NCBI GenBank assembly: GCA_001464865.1
Contig: LNEG01000176.1
Span: 1-48,954 of the forward strand
DNA: 48,954 nt
From: Burkholderiales bacterium Ga0074133
GTDB taxonomy: Bacteria > Pseudomonadota > Gammaproteobacteria > Burkholderiales > Burkholderiaceae_C
Reading direction: 5' to 3'
Numbering within the stretch: position 1 is the stretch's first letter; every line of letters starts with the position of its first letter. The position numbers and the translations under genes are program-made. The notes beneath the pieces were generated by a model. The model was given only the letters and a program-made list of their open reading frames with translations. It was not told the origin of the DNA and ran no database searches. This document shows, one piece after another, positions 30,289-40,374 of the stretch.

Positions 30289-31347
30289 TCAGCGCTCGCG
30301 GTGTGCCCTGTCAGTGACAAACAAGTCCCAGCTCGCAATAAACAGCGCTGCGATGACCGGACCGATCACAAATCCCGTCAGCCCGAACAGGGCCATGCCA
30401 CCAAGCGTGGAGATGAGCACCACGTAGTCAGGCATCTTCGTGTCTTTGCCCACAAGGATGGGCCTGAGCACGTTGTCGACTAGGCCGATGACCAAAATGC
30501 CATACGCCGTGAGCGCAACGCCTTGCACAACAGCCCCTGTGGCGAGGAAGTAGATCGCCACCGGCACCCAGATAATTCCTGCGCCCACTGCTGGCAAAAG
30601 CGAGAGAAAGGCCATCAGGACGCCCCATAACACGGGTCCCTGGATGTCCAGGATCCAGAAGATCAGTCCGCCAAGCGCGCCCTGCGCCGCCGCAACCACG
30701 ATGTTTCCCTTCACCGTCGCCCGGATCACCGTGGTGAACTTGCTGACGAGTTGTCGCTTGTGTCCGTCTTCCAGTGGAGTGGCTTCGCCGATGCGCTTGC
30801 CAAGAGCGGCCCCGTCACGCAGCAGGAAGAACAGCAGATACAGCATGATGCCGAAGCTCACAATGAACTCCAGCGTGTTCTGCCCGATGTTCAACGCCTG
30901 CGTGGCCACAAACTGACTGGCCTGCACCGCTACCGACGAGAACCTGGCCTGGATGTCGCTCAACGATGTGAGCTCGAAGCGGTCGAGCAGGCTGATGGCC
31001 CATGAGGGCAGTGCGCCGATGACCTGTTGCAGATAAAGGCCAAAGTTGAGCTGACCTGTTTTCACGCGCTCGTAGATGGTGGAAGCCTCTTGAACCAGCG
31101 ATATGGAAATGGCCGTCATGGGCAGGATCACGATGACCAGGCACAGGCACAGCGTGCAGAGTGCTGCCAGGTTCCGGCGTTGCGGCATGCGCGCCAGCAG
31201 CCGCCGGTGCAGCGGGGCAAACAGGATCGCGAGGATCACGCCCCAGAACACGGCGCCGTGGAACTGCCACAGGATCGCTCCGAACGCGAGGGTGACCAGC
31301 GAAAGAAGCAGCAGAAAAAACTTGTTTTCAATCTTGTGAGATGTCAT
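30289..31347 (-). CDS. AI-2E family transporter (PerM-like permease)
   Basis: This 352-residue inner-membrane protein belongs to the AI-2E/UPF0118 family, whose members include the TqsA autoinducer-2 exporter and Na+/H+ antiporters. About eight membrane helices are visible, starting with FFLLLLSLVTLAFGAIL, with the conserved late stretch VDNVLRPILVGK (about 300-311). The large soluble loop between helices 3 and 4 (about 85-150) is typical. The substrate cannot be predicted. It faces away from sucA. Confidence 0.88.
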   Translation of the reverse strand: MTSHKIENKFFLLLLSLVTLAFGAILWQFHGAVFWGVILAILFAPLHRRLLARMPQRRNLAALCTLCLCLVIVILPMTAISISLVQEASTIYERVKTGQLNFGLYLQQVIGALPSWAISLLDRFELTSLSDIQARFSSVAVQASQFVATQALNIGQNTLEFIVSFGIMLYLLFFLLRDGAALGKRIGEATPLEDGHKRQLVSKFTTVIRATVKGNIVVAAAQGALGGLIFWILDIQGPVLWGVLMAFLSLLPAVGAGIIWVPVAIYFLATGAVVQGVALTAYGILVIGLVDNVLRPILVGKDTKMPDYVVLISTLGGMALFGLTGFVIGPVIAALFIASWDLFVTDRAHRER

Positions 31348-31593
31348 GGGTATGCGGGTGGCAGATCAATCCGGGAATGTACGCGAGTGGCCCATCCCAA
31401 AGGGTGTCGCAGCGATCGTTCGTTACCTTTAAGGATCATTTTTGCCGGGTCGGGTCGGTTCGGTGGCACAATTGCGCCCGCAACCCCAGGCCCTTCCCCA
31501 GCCACAGTCGCATCCGCCAATCGGTTCAGCCGTGTCGCGGAAGGTTTCTCAACCAGCTAATGCTTTCCCAAGGAAAGCGGAGGTCAGCGGAAT

Positions 31594-34473
31594 ATGAGCG
31601 ATACGACATCCGTCTATCAAGCCTATCAAGGCAACACCTATCTCTTCGGCGGCAATGCGCCCTATGTCGAAGAGATGTACGAAAACTACCTTGCCAACCC
31701 TGGCAGCGTGCCTGACACCTGGCGCGAGTACTTCGACGCCCTGCAGCACGTGCCTGCCGTCGATGGCTCGAATGCCAAGGACGTTCCGCACCTTCCGGTC
31801 ATCAACGCCTTTGCCGAGCGTGCAAAGCAGGGCGGCACGAAGGTGGTGGTTGCAACAGGTGCCGATTCGGAGCTGGGCCGCAAGCGCACCGCCGTACAGC
31901 AGCTGATCGCTGCTTACCGTAACGTTGGTCAGCGCTGGGCTGACCTGGACCCCCTCAAGCGCACCGAGCGCCCTGCTATCCCTGAGCTGGAGCCATCGTT
32001 CTACGGCTTCAGCGATGCCGATCAGGAAACCGTGTTCAACACCAGCAACACGTTCTTCGGCAAGGAGTCGATGACGTTGCGCGAGCTGATCAACGCGCTG
32101 CGCGAAACGTATTGCGGCTCCATCGGTGCCGAATACATGTATGCCACCGACCAGAACCAGAAGCGCTGGTGGCAGCAAAAGCTTGAAGCCATCCGCAGCA
32201 AGCCCAGCTTTGGCGCTGAAAAGAAAAAGCACATCCTTGACCGCCTGACGGCAGCCGAAGGCCTCGAGCGCTTCCTGCACACCAAGTACGTTGGTCAAAA
32301 GCGCTTCTCGCTGGAGGGTGGCGAGAGCTTCATTGCAGCGATGGACGAACTGATCCAGTCAGCCGGTGCCACGGGCGTGCAGGAAATCGTGATCGGCATG
32401 GCTCACCGCGGTCGTCTGAACGTGCTGGTGAACTCGCTGGGCAAGATGCCCAAAGACCTTTTCGCCGAGTTCGACCATACGGCTCCCGAAGACCTGCCTG
32501 CCGGTGACGTGAAGTACCACCAGGGCTTCAGCTCGGACGTGACCACCCCCGGCGGTCCGGTGCACCTGTCGCTGGCGTTCAACCCGTCCCACCTTGAGAT
32601 CGTGAACCCGGTGGTTGAAGGCTCGGTGCGTGCCCGCATGGATCGCCGTGCCGACCCCTTGGGCAAGCAGGTGCTGCCCGTGCTGGTGCATGGTGACGCG
32701 GCCTTTGCCGGTCAAGGCGTGAACCAGGAAACCCTGGCGCTGGCCCAGACCCGCGGGTATTACACGGGCGGTACGGTCCACATCATCATCAACAACCAGA
32801 TCGGTTTCACGACCTCGGACCCACGCGACACCCGCTCGACGTTGTATTGCACCGACATCGTGAAGATGATCGAGTCGCCCGTGCTGCACGTGAACGGGGA
32901 CGATCCTGAGGCCGTGGTCCTGGCCACGCAGCTTGCGCTGGAGTTCCGCATGGAGTTCCGCAAGGATGTGGTGGTCGACATCATCTGCTTCCGCAAGCTG
33001 GGCCACAACGAGCAGGACACGCCTTCGCTCACGCAGCCGCTGATGTACAAGAAGATTGGCCAGCATCCCGGCACACGCAAGCTTTACGCCGACAAGCTGG
33101 CTGCGCAGGGCCTGGGCGAGTCGCTGGGCGATGACATGGTCAAGGCCTACCGCGCCGCCATGGACGCCGGCAAGCACACGGTCGACCCGGTGCTGACCAA
33201 TTTCAAGAGCAAGTACGCAGTGGACTGGAGCCCGTTCCTGGGCAAGAAGTGGACGGACGCTGGCGACACCGCCATCCCGCTCGCCGAGTGGAAGCGTCTG
33301 GCCGAAAAGATCACGACCATCCCTGAAAGCGTGACCCCGCACCAGCTCGTCAAGAAGGTGTACGACGACCGTGCAGCGATGGGCCGTGGCGACATCCCCG
33401 TGGACTGGGGCATGGGCGAGCACATGGCCTTTGCATCGCTGGTGGCCAGCGGCTACCCGGTGCGCCTGTCGGGTGAAGACTGCGGACGCGGCACGTTCAC
33501 GCACCGCCACGCCGTCATCCATGACCAAAAGCGCGAGAAGTGGGACATCGGCACATACGTGCCTTTGCAAAACGTGGGTGAAAACCAAGCCCCGTTTGTC
33601 GTCATCGACTCCATCCTGTCCGAAGAGGCTGTGCTGGGCTTCGAGTACGGCTATGCCTCGAACGACCCCAACACCCTCGTCATCTGGGAAGCCCAGTTCG
33701 GCGACTTCGCCAACGGTGCACAGGTTGTGATCGACCAGTTCATTGCGTCGGGCGAAGTCAAGTGGGGCCGTGTCAACGGCATCACGCTGATGTTGCCGCA
33801 CGGCTACGAAGGTCAGGGCCCTGAGCACAGCTCGGCGCGCCTGGAGCGTTTCATGCAATTGGCTGCCGATGCCAACATGCAGATCGTGCAGCCGACCACG
33901 GCCAGCCAGATCTTCCATGTGCTGCGTCGCCAGATGGTGCGTGACCTGCGCAAGCCGCTGGTCATCATGACGCCCAAGTCGCTGCTGCGTAACAAGGACG
34001 CGACCTCGCCGCTGTCCGAGTTCACCCGCGGCAGCTTCCAGACGGTGATCCCCGAGCAGGACGAAGGCGTGATCAAGAAGGCCGCCAAGGTCAAGCGCGT
34101 GATCGCGTGCTCGGGCAAGGTGTACTACGACCTGGTGAAAAAGCGTGCCGAGAAGGAAGCGGACGACGTGGTCATCCTGCGCGTGGAGCAGCTGTACCCG
34201 TTCCCGCACAAGGCATTTGCTGCGGAACTGAAAAAGTACCCCAACGCTACCGACGTGGTGTGGTGCCAGGATGAGCCGCAAAACCAGGGCGCCTGGTTCT
34301 TCGTGCAGCACTACATCCACGAAAACATGCTCGAAGGCCAGAAGCTGGGTTACTCCGGCCGTGCTGCATCGGCATCGCCGGCAGTGGGCTACTCGCACCT
34401 GCACCAGGAACAGCAAAAGGCGCTGGTGGATGGCGCGTTTGCAAAGCTCAAGGGGTTTGTTCTGACCAAGTAA
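31594..34473 (+). CDS. sucA: 2-oxoglutarate dehydrogenase E1 component
   Basis: This 959-residue thiamine-diphosphate enzyme decarboxylates 2-oxoglutarate in the TCA cycle and passes the succinyl group to SucB. Visible features are GMAHRGRLNVLVN, the ThDP/Mg site region HGDAAFAGQG (about 366-375) with NNQIGFTTS, and the C-terminal transketolase-like part with LMLPHGYEGQGPEHSSARLERF. The length fits the family (E. coli 933). GGAGG at 31579-31583 fixes the start. It is followed by sucB and lpdA on the same strand. I see no lesion in it. Confidence 0.97.
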   Translation: MSDTTSVYQAYQGNTYLFGGNAPYVEEMYENYLANPGSVPDTWREYFDALQHVPAVDGSNAKDVPHLPVINAFAERAKQGGTKVVVATGADSELGRKRTAVQQLIAAYRNVGQRWADLDPLKRTERPAIPELEPSFYGFSDADQETVFNTSNTFFGKESMTLRELINALRETYCGSIGAEYMYATDQNQKRWWQQKLEAIRSKPSFGAEKKKHILDRLTAAEGLERFLHTKYVGQKRFSLEGGESFIAAMDELIQSAGATGVQEIVIGMAHRGRLNVLVNSLGKMPKDLFAEFDHTAPEDLPAGDVKYHQGFSSDVTTPGGPVHLSLAFNPSHLEIVNPVVEGSVRARMDRRADPLGKQVLPVLVHGDAAFAGQGVNQETLALAQTRGYYTGGTVHIIINNQIGFTTSDPRDTRSTLYCTDIVKMIESPVLHVNGDDPEAVVLATQLALEFRMEFRKDVVVDIICFRKLGHNEQDTPSLTQPLMYKKIGQHPGTRKLYADKLAAQGLGESLGDDMVKAYRAAMDAGKHTVDPVLTNFKSKYAVDWSPFLGKKWTDAGDTAIPLAEWKRLAEKITTIPESVTPHQLVKKVYDDRAAMGRGDIPVDWGMGEHMAFASLVASGYPVRLSGEDCGRGTFTHRHAVIHDQKREKWDIGTYVPLQNVGENQAPFVVIDSILSEEAVLGFEYGYASNDPNTLVIWEAQFGDFANGAQVVIDQFIASGEVKWGRVNGITLMLPHGYEGQGPEHSSARLERFMQLAADANMQIVQPTTASQIFHVLRRQMVRDLRKPLVIMTPKSLLRNKDATSPLSEFTRGSFQTVIPEQDEGVIKKAAKVKRVIACSGKVYYDLVKKRAEKEADDVVILRVEQLYPFPHKAFAAELKKYPNATDVVWCQDEPQNQGAWFFVQHYIHENMLEGQKLGYSGRAASASPAVGYSHLHQEQQKALVDGAFAKLKGFVLTK

Positions 34474-34536
34474 GGCCAGCTGCTACCCGCTACAGAACGA
34501 ACAGTACAGAACACACCCCATTCAGAAAGAATTGAT

Positions 34537-35791
34537 ATGGCTATCGTAGAAGTCAAAGTCCCCCAGCTGTCCGAATCCGTGGCCGAAGCCACCATGCTGA
34601 CGTGGAAGAAGAAGGCCGGCGAGGCCGTGGCCGTGGATGAAATCCTGATCGAGATCGAGACCGACAAGGTCGTGCTGGAAGTGCCTGCGCCTGCCGCTGG
34701 CGTGCTGGCAGAGATTGTGCAAGGCGACGGCGCCACCGTGGTGGCCGAACAGCTGATTGCCAAGATCGACACCGAAGGCAAGGCCGGTGCTGCTGCTGCA
34801 GCACCAGCAGCCGCAGCGCCTGCAGCAGTGGCACCCGCTGCAGCCGCCGCGGCACCTGCCGCTGCTGCCGGTGGCTCCAAGGGTGACGTGGCCATGCCTG
34901 CAGCTGCTCCTGTCGGTGTCGGCCGTGGCCGGCACCGGCAAGGATGGCCGCGTGACCAAGGGCGACGTGCTCGGCGCAGTGGCTGGCGGTGCCGCCAAGG
35001 CTGCCGTGGCGCCCAGCGCGATTCCAACCGGCGTGCCCACCAAGGCACTGCCACAGGTGTCGGCCCCGGCCTCCAAGCAGGATCTGGGTGACCGTCCGGA
35101 ACAGCGCGTGCCGATGAGCCGCCTGCGTGCCCGCGTGGCCGAGCGCCTGCTGCAGTCGCAGTCGACCAACGCCATCCTGACCACGTTCAATGAAGTGAAC
35201 ATGGCGCCCGTGATGGAAATGCGCAAGAAGTTCCAGGACTCGTTCACCAAGGAACACGGTGTCAAGATTGGCTTCATGAGCTTCTTCGTGAAGGCCGCGG
35301 TGCACGCCCTGAAGAAGTTCCCGGTGCTGAACGCGTCGGTCGATGGGAACGACATCGTCTACCACGGCTACTTCGATATTGGTATCGCCGTCGGCTCGCC
35401 CCGCGGTCTGGTGGTGCCCATCCTGCGCAATGCAGACCAGATGAGCTTTGCCGACATCGAAAAGAAGATCGCCGAGTTTGGCAAGAAGGCCGCTGAAGGC
35501 AAGCTGGGCATTGAAGAGATGACCGGTGGTACCTTCTCGATCTCGAATGGCGGCACGTTCGGCTCGATGATGTCTACCCCCATCATCAACCCGCCGCAGT
35601 CGGCCATCCTGGGCGTGCACGCAACCAAGGACCGCGCTGTGGTTGAAAACGGCCAGATCGTGGTCCGCCCGATGAACTACCTTGCCATGTCGTACGACCA
35701 CCGCATCATCGACGGTCGCGAAGCCGTGCTGGGCCTGGTAGCGATGAAGGACGCGCTGGAAGACCCTTCGCGCCTGCTGTTCGACATCTGA
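34537..35791 (+). pseudogene. sucB: Dihydrolipoyl succinyltransferase (E2), frameshifted
   Basis: SucB moves the succinyl group from lipoate to CoA. The lipoyl domain (Lys44 in ETDKVVLEV) and the Ala/Pro-rich linker read from 34537; the rest, including the catalytic YDHRIIDG near 35693-35716, reads in the +1 frame to 35791. The frames switch near 34900-34912, between AMPAAA and [13 protein letters not shown]. Family members have about eight more residues here (an AKxLADNN-like helix), so the gap is best explained by loss of about 20 bases, which removes the first helix of the peripheral-subunit-binding domain. As written the frame-1 product ends at 35091, within the E2 gene. With the bases restored the protein would be about 424 residues. 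Since sucA and lpdA look intact, an assembly error in the repetitive Ala codons is a serious possibility. Confidence 0.85.
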
Positions 35792-35806
35792 TCTTCTGAA
35801 TGAATC

Positions 35807-35855
35807 GACCCACCCGCGTGGCCTGGCCTCTGGCCGTGCCCGCCGGTGGGTCTTT
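35807..35855 (+). terminator. Possible hairpin between sucB and lpdA
   Basis: GACCCACC (35807-35814) can pair with GGTGGGTC (35845-35852), followed by TTTCT. The loop of 30 bases is long and partly self-complementary. It could be a weak terminator or attenuator that tunes lpdA relative to sucAB. Confidence 0.4.
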
Positions 35856-35881
35856 CTCCAACTGACTGAACGAGATTTCCC

Positions 35882-37308
<1,427 letters not shown>

Positions 37309-37309
<1 letters not shown>

Positions 37310-37377
37310 TTTTTGGGTCAAATCGGGCTCCAGTGCATGATTTACATGCACTGGATGCTATTTAATTCATAGCATCA
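37309..37377 (-). repeat. AT-rich hairpin repeat, copy 4, with two adjacent stems
   Basis: Two perfect hairpins lie side by side: CCAGTGCATG (37330-37339), loop ATTTA, CATGCACTGG (37345-37354), and GATGCTAT (37354-37361), 7-base loop, ATAGCATC (37369-37376). Read on the minus strand the order and ends match copy 2 in the patatin gene (GATGCTAT core, then TTTGACCCAAAAA). It fills nearly all of the lpdA-zapE gap and could act as a processing or termination signal. Confidence 0.7.
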
Positions 37378-37389
37378 GGACATTCCACC

Positions 37390-38487
37390 GTGACCGTCAA
37401 AGAGGCCTATCTGGCCGAGCTGGCCGCCAAAGGCTACCAAAGCGATCCGGCCCAGCTGCGCGCGGTGGAGGCGCTGCAACGCTGCGCTGACGACTGGGCT
37501 GCCTACAAGGCCCAGCGTTCCAACGCCCTCAAGAAGCTGATCAACCGCCCCGATATTCCCCGCGGCGTGTACATGTACGGCGGCGTGGGCCGTGGAAAAA
37601 GCTTCCTGATGGACTGCTTCTTCAACGCCGTACCCCTTCGGCGCAAGGTGCGTCTGCATTTCCACGAGTTCATGCGCGAAGTGCACCGCGAACTTGCAGG
37701 CCTGCAGGGCACGGTCAACCCGCTGGATGTGCTGGGCGCACGCATTGCCAAGCGCTACAAGCTCATCTGCTTCGATGAGTTCCATGTGGCGGACATCACC
37801 GACGCAATGATCCTGCACCGCCTGCTGGATGCGCTTTTTGCCAACGGGGTGGGGTTTGTCACCACCTCGAACTTCATGCCGGACGAGCTCTACCCGGACG
37901 GCCTGCACCGCGACCGCATCCTTCCGGCCATCGCACTGCTCAACCAGAAGCTGCAAGTGGTCAATGTGGACAACGGCACCGACTACCGGCGGCGCACGCT
38001 GGAGCAGGTGAAGCTCTATCACACGCCGCTGGGGCCGCAGGCCGATGCAGAAATGCGCGAAACCTTCGACCGGCTGGCCGAGGTTCACGACGAGGATCCG
38101 GCCCTGCACATCGAGGCGCGCGAGATTCGTGCACGGCGCAAGGCGGGCGGGGTGGTGTGGTTTGACTTCCGCACCCTGTGCGGCGGGCCGCGCTCGCAAA
38201 ATGACTATCTGGAGATCGCGACGCAGTTCCATACGGTGTTGCTGTCCGACGTACCCCACATGCCGGTCAGCATGGCATCGCCAGCGCGCCGCTTCACCTG
38301 GCTGATCGACGTGCTGTATGACCGGCGGGTCAAGCTAATCATGTCGGCAGCGGTACCGCCCGAGCAGCTGTACACGGAAGGGCCTCTGGCGCACGAGTTT
38401 CCGCGCACGGTGTCGCGGCTCAATGAAATGCAGTCCAAGGAATTCCTGGCCCTGGAGCGACGTTCGGTGGATACGGGGCTGACATGA
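37390..38487 (+). CDS. zapE: Cell division ATPase ZapE (AFG1 family)
   Basis: This 365-residue protein is an AFG1/LACE1-type P-loop ATPase; in E. coli ZapE acts at the Z-ring under low oxygen or heat stress. Walker A GGVGRGKS is at 64-71 and Walker B LICFDEFHVADI near 120-131. It begins with GTG at 37390; no ATG in this region gives a full-length domain. A hairpin repeat ends 13 bases before the start. Its TGA overlaps the ATG of the next gene. Confidence 0.93.
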   Translation: MTVKEAYLAELAAKGYQSDPAQLRAVEALQRCADDWAAYKAQRSNALKKLINRPDIPRGVYMYGGVGRGKSFLMDCFFNAVPLRRKVRLHFHEFMREVHRELAGLQGTVNPLDVLGARIAKRYKLICFDEFHVADITDAMILHRLLDALFANGVGFVTTSNFMPDELYPDGLHRDRILPAIALLNQKLQVVNVDNGTDYRRRTLEQVKLYHTPLGPQADAEMRETFDRLAEVHDEDPALHIEAREIRARRKAGGVVWFDFRTLCGGPRSQNDYLEIATQFHTVLLSDVPHMPVSMASPARRFTWLIDVLYDRRVKLIMSAAVPPEQLYTEGPLAHEFPRTVSRLNEMQSKEFLALERRSVDTGLT

Positions 38488-39227
38488 CCGTGAATCGTGC
38501 CGTGAGCGTTCGGACAGCCCTGTCGCTGTCGCTGGCTTTGGCCACTGCCTGGGTTTCAACCGGCTCCATCGCCTGGGCGCAGGCACAGCCGACAATCGCA
38601 CTGGCGGCTGGTGCGGATACCGCCCCGGTTGGGAGCACTGCAGCCCAGCGCGATGCAGCCCTGGAGCGGATCCGTCAGGAGCGCAATGCGCTGCTGACCG
38701 ACCGCAAGGCGCAAGAAGCCGAGTGCTATCGCAAGTTTGCTGTCGAGGACTGCTTGCGCGGGGTGCGCGCCTCCACGCGCGGTGCCGAGGCGTTGCTGCG
38801 CGCCCAGGAGATCGATATCAAGGACGCCGAACGCAAGGAAAAGGCTGCCGAACGCCAGCGCGCCATTGCCGAAAAGCTGGGTGATGGTGGTGATGCCACA
38901 TCCACAGGCAAGGGTGGTACAGGGGCTGTTGCAGGCTCCGCGCCGCGCAAAGCGCCAGCCGGCAAGGCACCCACGCTCACACTGCGCGACGCCGATGCAG
39001 CCCGCCGGGCGCAGGAGCAGCGCAGCAAGTTGCAGGAACGCAGCCAGGCAGAGAACGCCGTTGCTGCCGGTGCTGCGGCGCGCGAATCAAAGGCGCGTGC
39101 CGAATACGCAGAGAAGCTGCGTGCCGCAGAGGAACGCCGCAGCCGGTTAGCCCGCTCTCAGGCCGAGGAGCAGGCAGCGGGAAAGACGCCGGGCGCGCCG
39201 CTGCCGGAAAGCCCGGCGTCCCGATAG
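38484..39227 (+). CDS. Exported coiled-coil hypothetical protein
   Basis: I do not recognise this 247-residue protein. A signal peptide (about residues 1-34, ending SIAWAQA) is followed by charged helical stretches rich in Ala, Arg, Glu and Gln (about 55-130 and 175-230) that predict coiled coil, separated by a Gly/Thr/Ala-rich linker. Two cysteines lie in ECYRKFAVEDCLRG (about 80-93), spaced to form a disulfide. It is coupled to zapE by an ATGA overlap, so a link to envelope or division is possible but unproven. Confidence 0.75.
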   Translation: MTVNRAVSVRTALSLSLALATAWVSTGSIAWAQAQPTIALAAGADTAPVGSTAAQRDAALERIRQERNALLTDRKAQEAECYRKFAVEDCLRGVRASTRGAEALLRAQEIDIKDAERKEKAAERQRAIAEKLGDGGDATSTGKGGTGAVAGSAPRKAPAGKAPTLTLRDADAARRAQEQRSKLQERSQAENAVAAGAAARESKARAEYAEKLRAAEERRSRLARSQAEEQAAGKTPGAPLPESPASR

Positions 39228-39322
39228 CCTCGGGACTGGCATGAGGAAACGCGTCTGGCCTGGATTGCGGGACGCGCCTGGGGTGCCATCATGGCTGCGA
39301 GGCATTTGCCGAAACCCGGGCC

Positions 39323-40138
39323 TCAGATGCGCCCGGCTTCCAGTGGCGTGAGCGGGATGAGTGGAGCCACCTTCTTTTCCTCAATCAGCGCCTCGATCTT
39401 GACGATCACCAGCGACAGGTTGTCGCCGCCCCCGCGGGCGCGGGTGCGCGCTTTTTCGACGAGGAACTCGGTGGCTTCGCGTGGTGAAAGAGAGTCGACG
39501 ACGGAGCCGAGTTCGGTGGGCGAGAAATAGTGCCAGACGCCATCGCTGCAGGCCAGCAGCACATCGCCCGGCTGCATTTGCGGGATGATGTGTGTGGTGA
39601 TGGGCGGATCGCTCTCGGTGCCCAGGCAGCCCACCAGAATGTTCGAATGCGGGTGGTTGTTGGCCTCGGCCTCCGTCAGCTCGCCGCGGTCCACCAGGGC
39701 CTGCACGTAGGAGTGGTCGCTGGTGCGAGACACCATGCGGGAGCCCTGGAAATGGTAAATGCGCGAATCGCCGGCGTGCACCCAGTGGCAGTCGCCCCGG
39801 GGGTTGATGAGGAACGCTGCAATGGTGCTGTGCGGCTCCTGCTCGGCGGAGATGGCCGTCAGCCTGATCACGATGTGGGCTTCCTCGACCATGCTGCGCA
39901 GCATGGTGACCGGGTCATCCGTGTCCGGCGAGTAGCGCTCAAAAAGCTGCCTCGCGGTCATCATGACCTGGTCAGACGCCTTGCGTCCGCCGCTACGCCC
40001 CCCCATGCCGTCTGCAACCACGCCCAGCACACAGCCGTTGTGGCGTGGATGGGAGATCAGGATGACCTGGTCTTGCTGGTATTCCCGGTCACCCTTGTGG
40101 ATGCCGGTGGACGCGATGAGGCGAAACGCTTTGGTCAT
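39323..40138 (-). CDS. PP2C-type protein serine/threonine phosphatase
   Basis: This 271-residue protein is a metal-dependent PP2C phosphatase of the Stp1/PrpC type that removes phosphate from Ser/Thr residues. Metal-binding motifs are VVADGMGG (about 40-47), WVHAGDSRIY, LLACSDGVWHY and GGDNLSLVI. No receptor or membrane domain is attached. The partner kinase is not encoded nearby. It is convergent with the coiled-coil gene and divergent from the helicase gene. Confidence 0.93.
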   Translation of the reverse strand: MTKAFRLIASTGIHKGDREYQQDQVILISHPRHNGCVLGVVADGMGGRSGGRKASDQVMMTARQLFERYSPDTDDPVTMLRSMVEEAHIVIRLTAISAEQEPHSTIAAFLINPRGDCHWVHAGDSRIYHFQGSRMVSRTSDHSYVQALVDRGELTEAEANNHPHSNILVGCLGTESDPPITTHIIPQMQPGDVLLACSDGVWHYFSPTELGSVVDSLSPREATEFLVEKARTRARGGGDNLSLVIVKIEALIEEKKVAPLIPLTPLEAGRI

Positions 40139-40374
40139 GCTGGTGATTGTGTGGGCGCAGATGCGCGCGGCAGTCGCCGAAGGTCGAACCGACGCGTATT
40201 ATCGGCCCGCCTGTGGCATTTTTGCCATCTGCGGTGTGCACCTGCCTTGATCTCCCACATCCAACCTCCCCACCCATTGCGTATCGTCGCTTGTTGGGTT
40301 GGCGCGTGCCCGTATCGCCTGCGCATGCCAGGGGCACACGCACACGCTCCGGGCGCGCGTCGGTGTGCCACCCG

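Noticed and set aside
31442..31472. TTGCCG and CACAAT as a sucA promoter
   Set aside because: The spacer of 19 bases and both weak hexamers make this no better than chance.
32359..34416. A 685-codon open frame opposite sucA
   Set aside because: Shadow of sucA with no family similarity.
34786..34880. Repeated GCT/GCA/GCC codons, considered as a tandem-repeat element
   Set aside because: They encode the Ala/Pro-rich flexible linker normal for E2 proteins; only the frameshift after it is unusual.
34890..34930. Programmed ribosomal frameshifting in sucB
   Set aside because: No slippery heptamer, stimulatory structure or internal ribosome-binding site is visible, and family residues are missing at the junction, which frameshifting would not restore.
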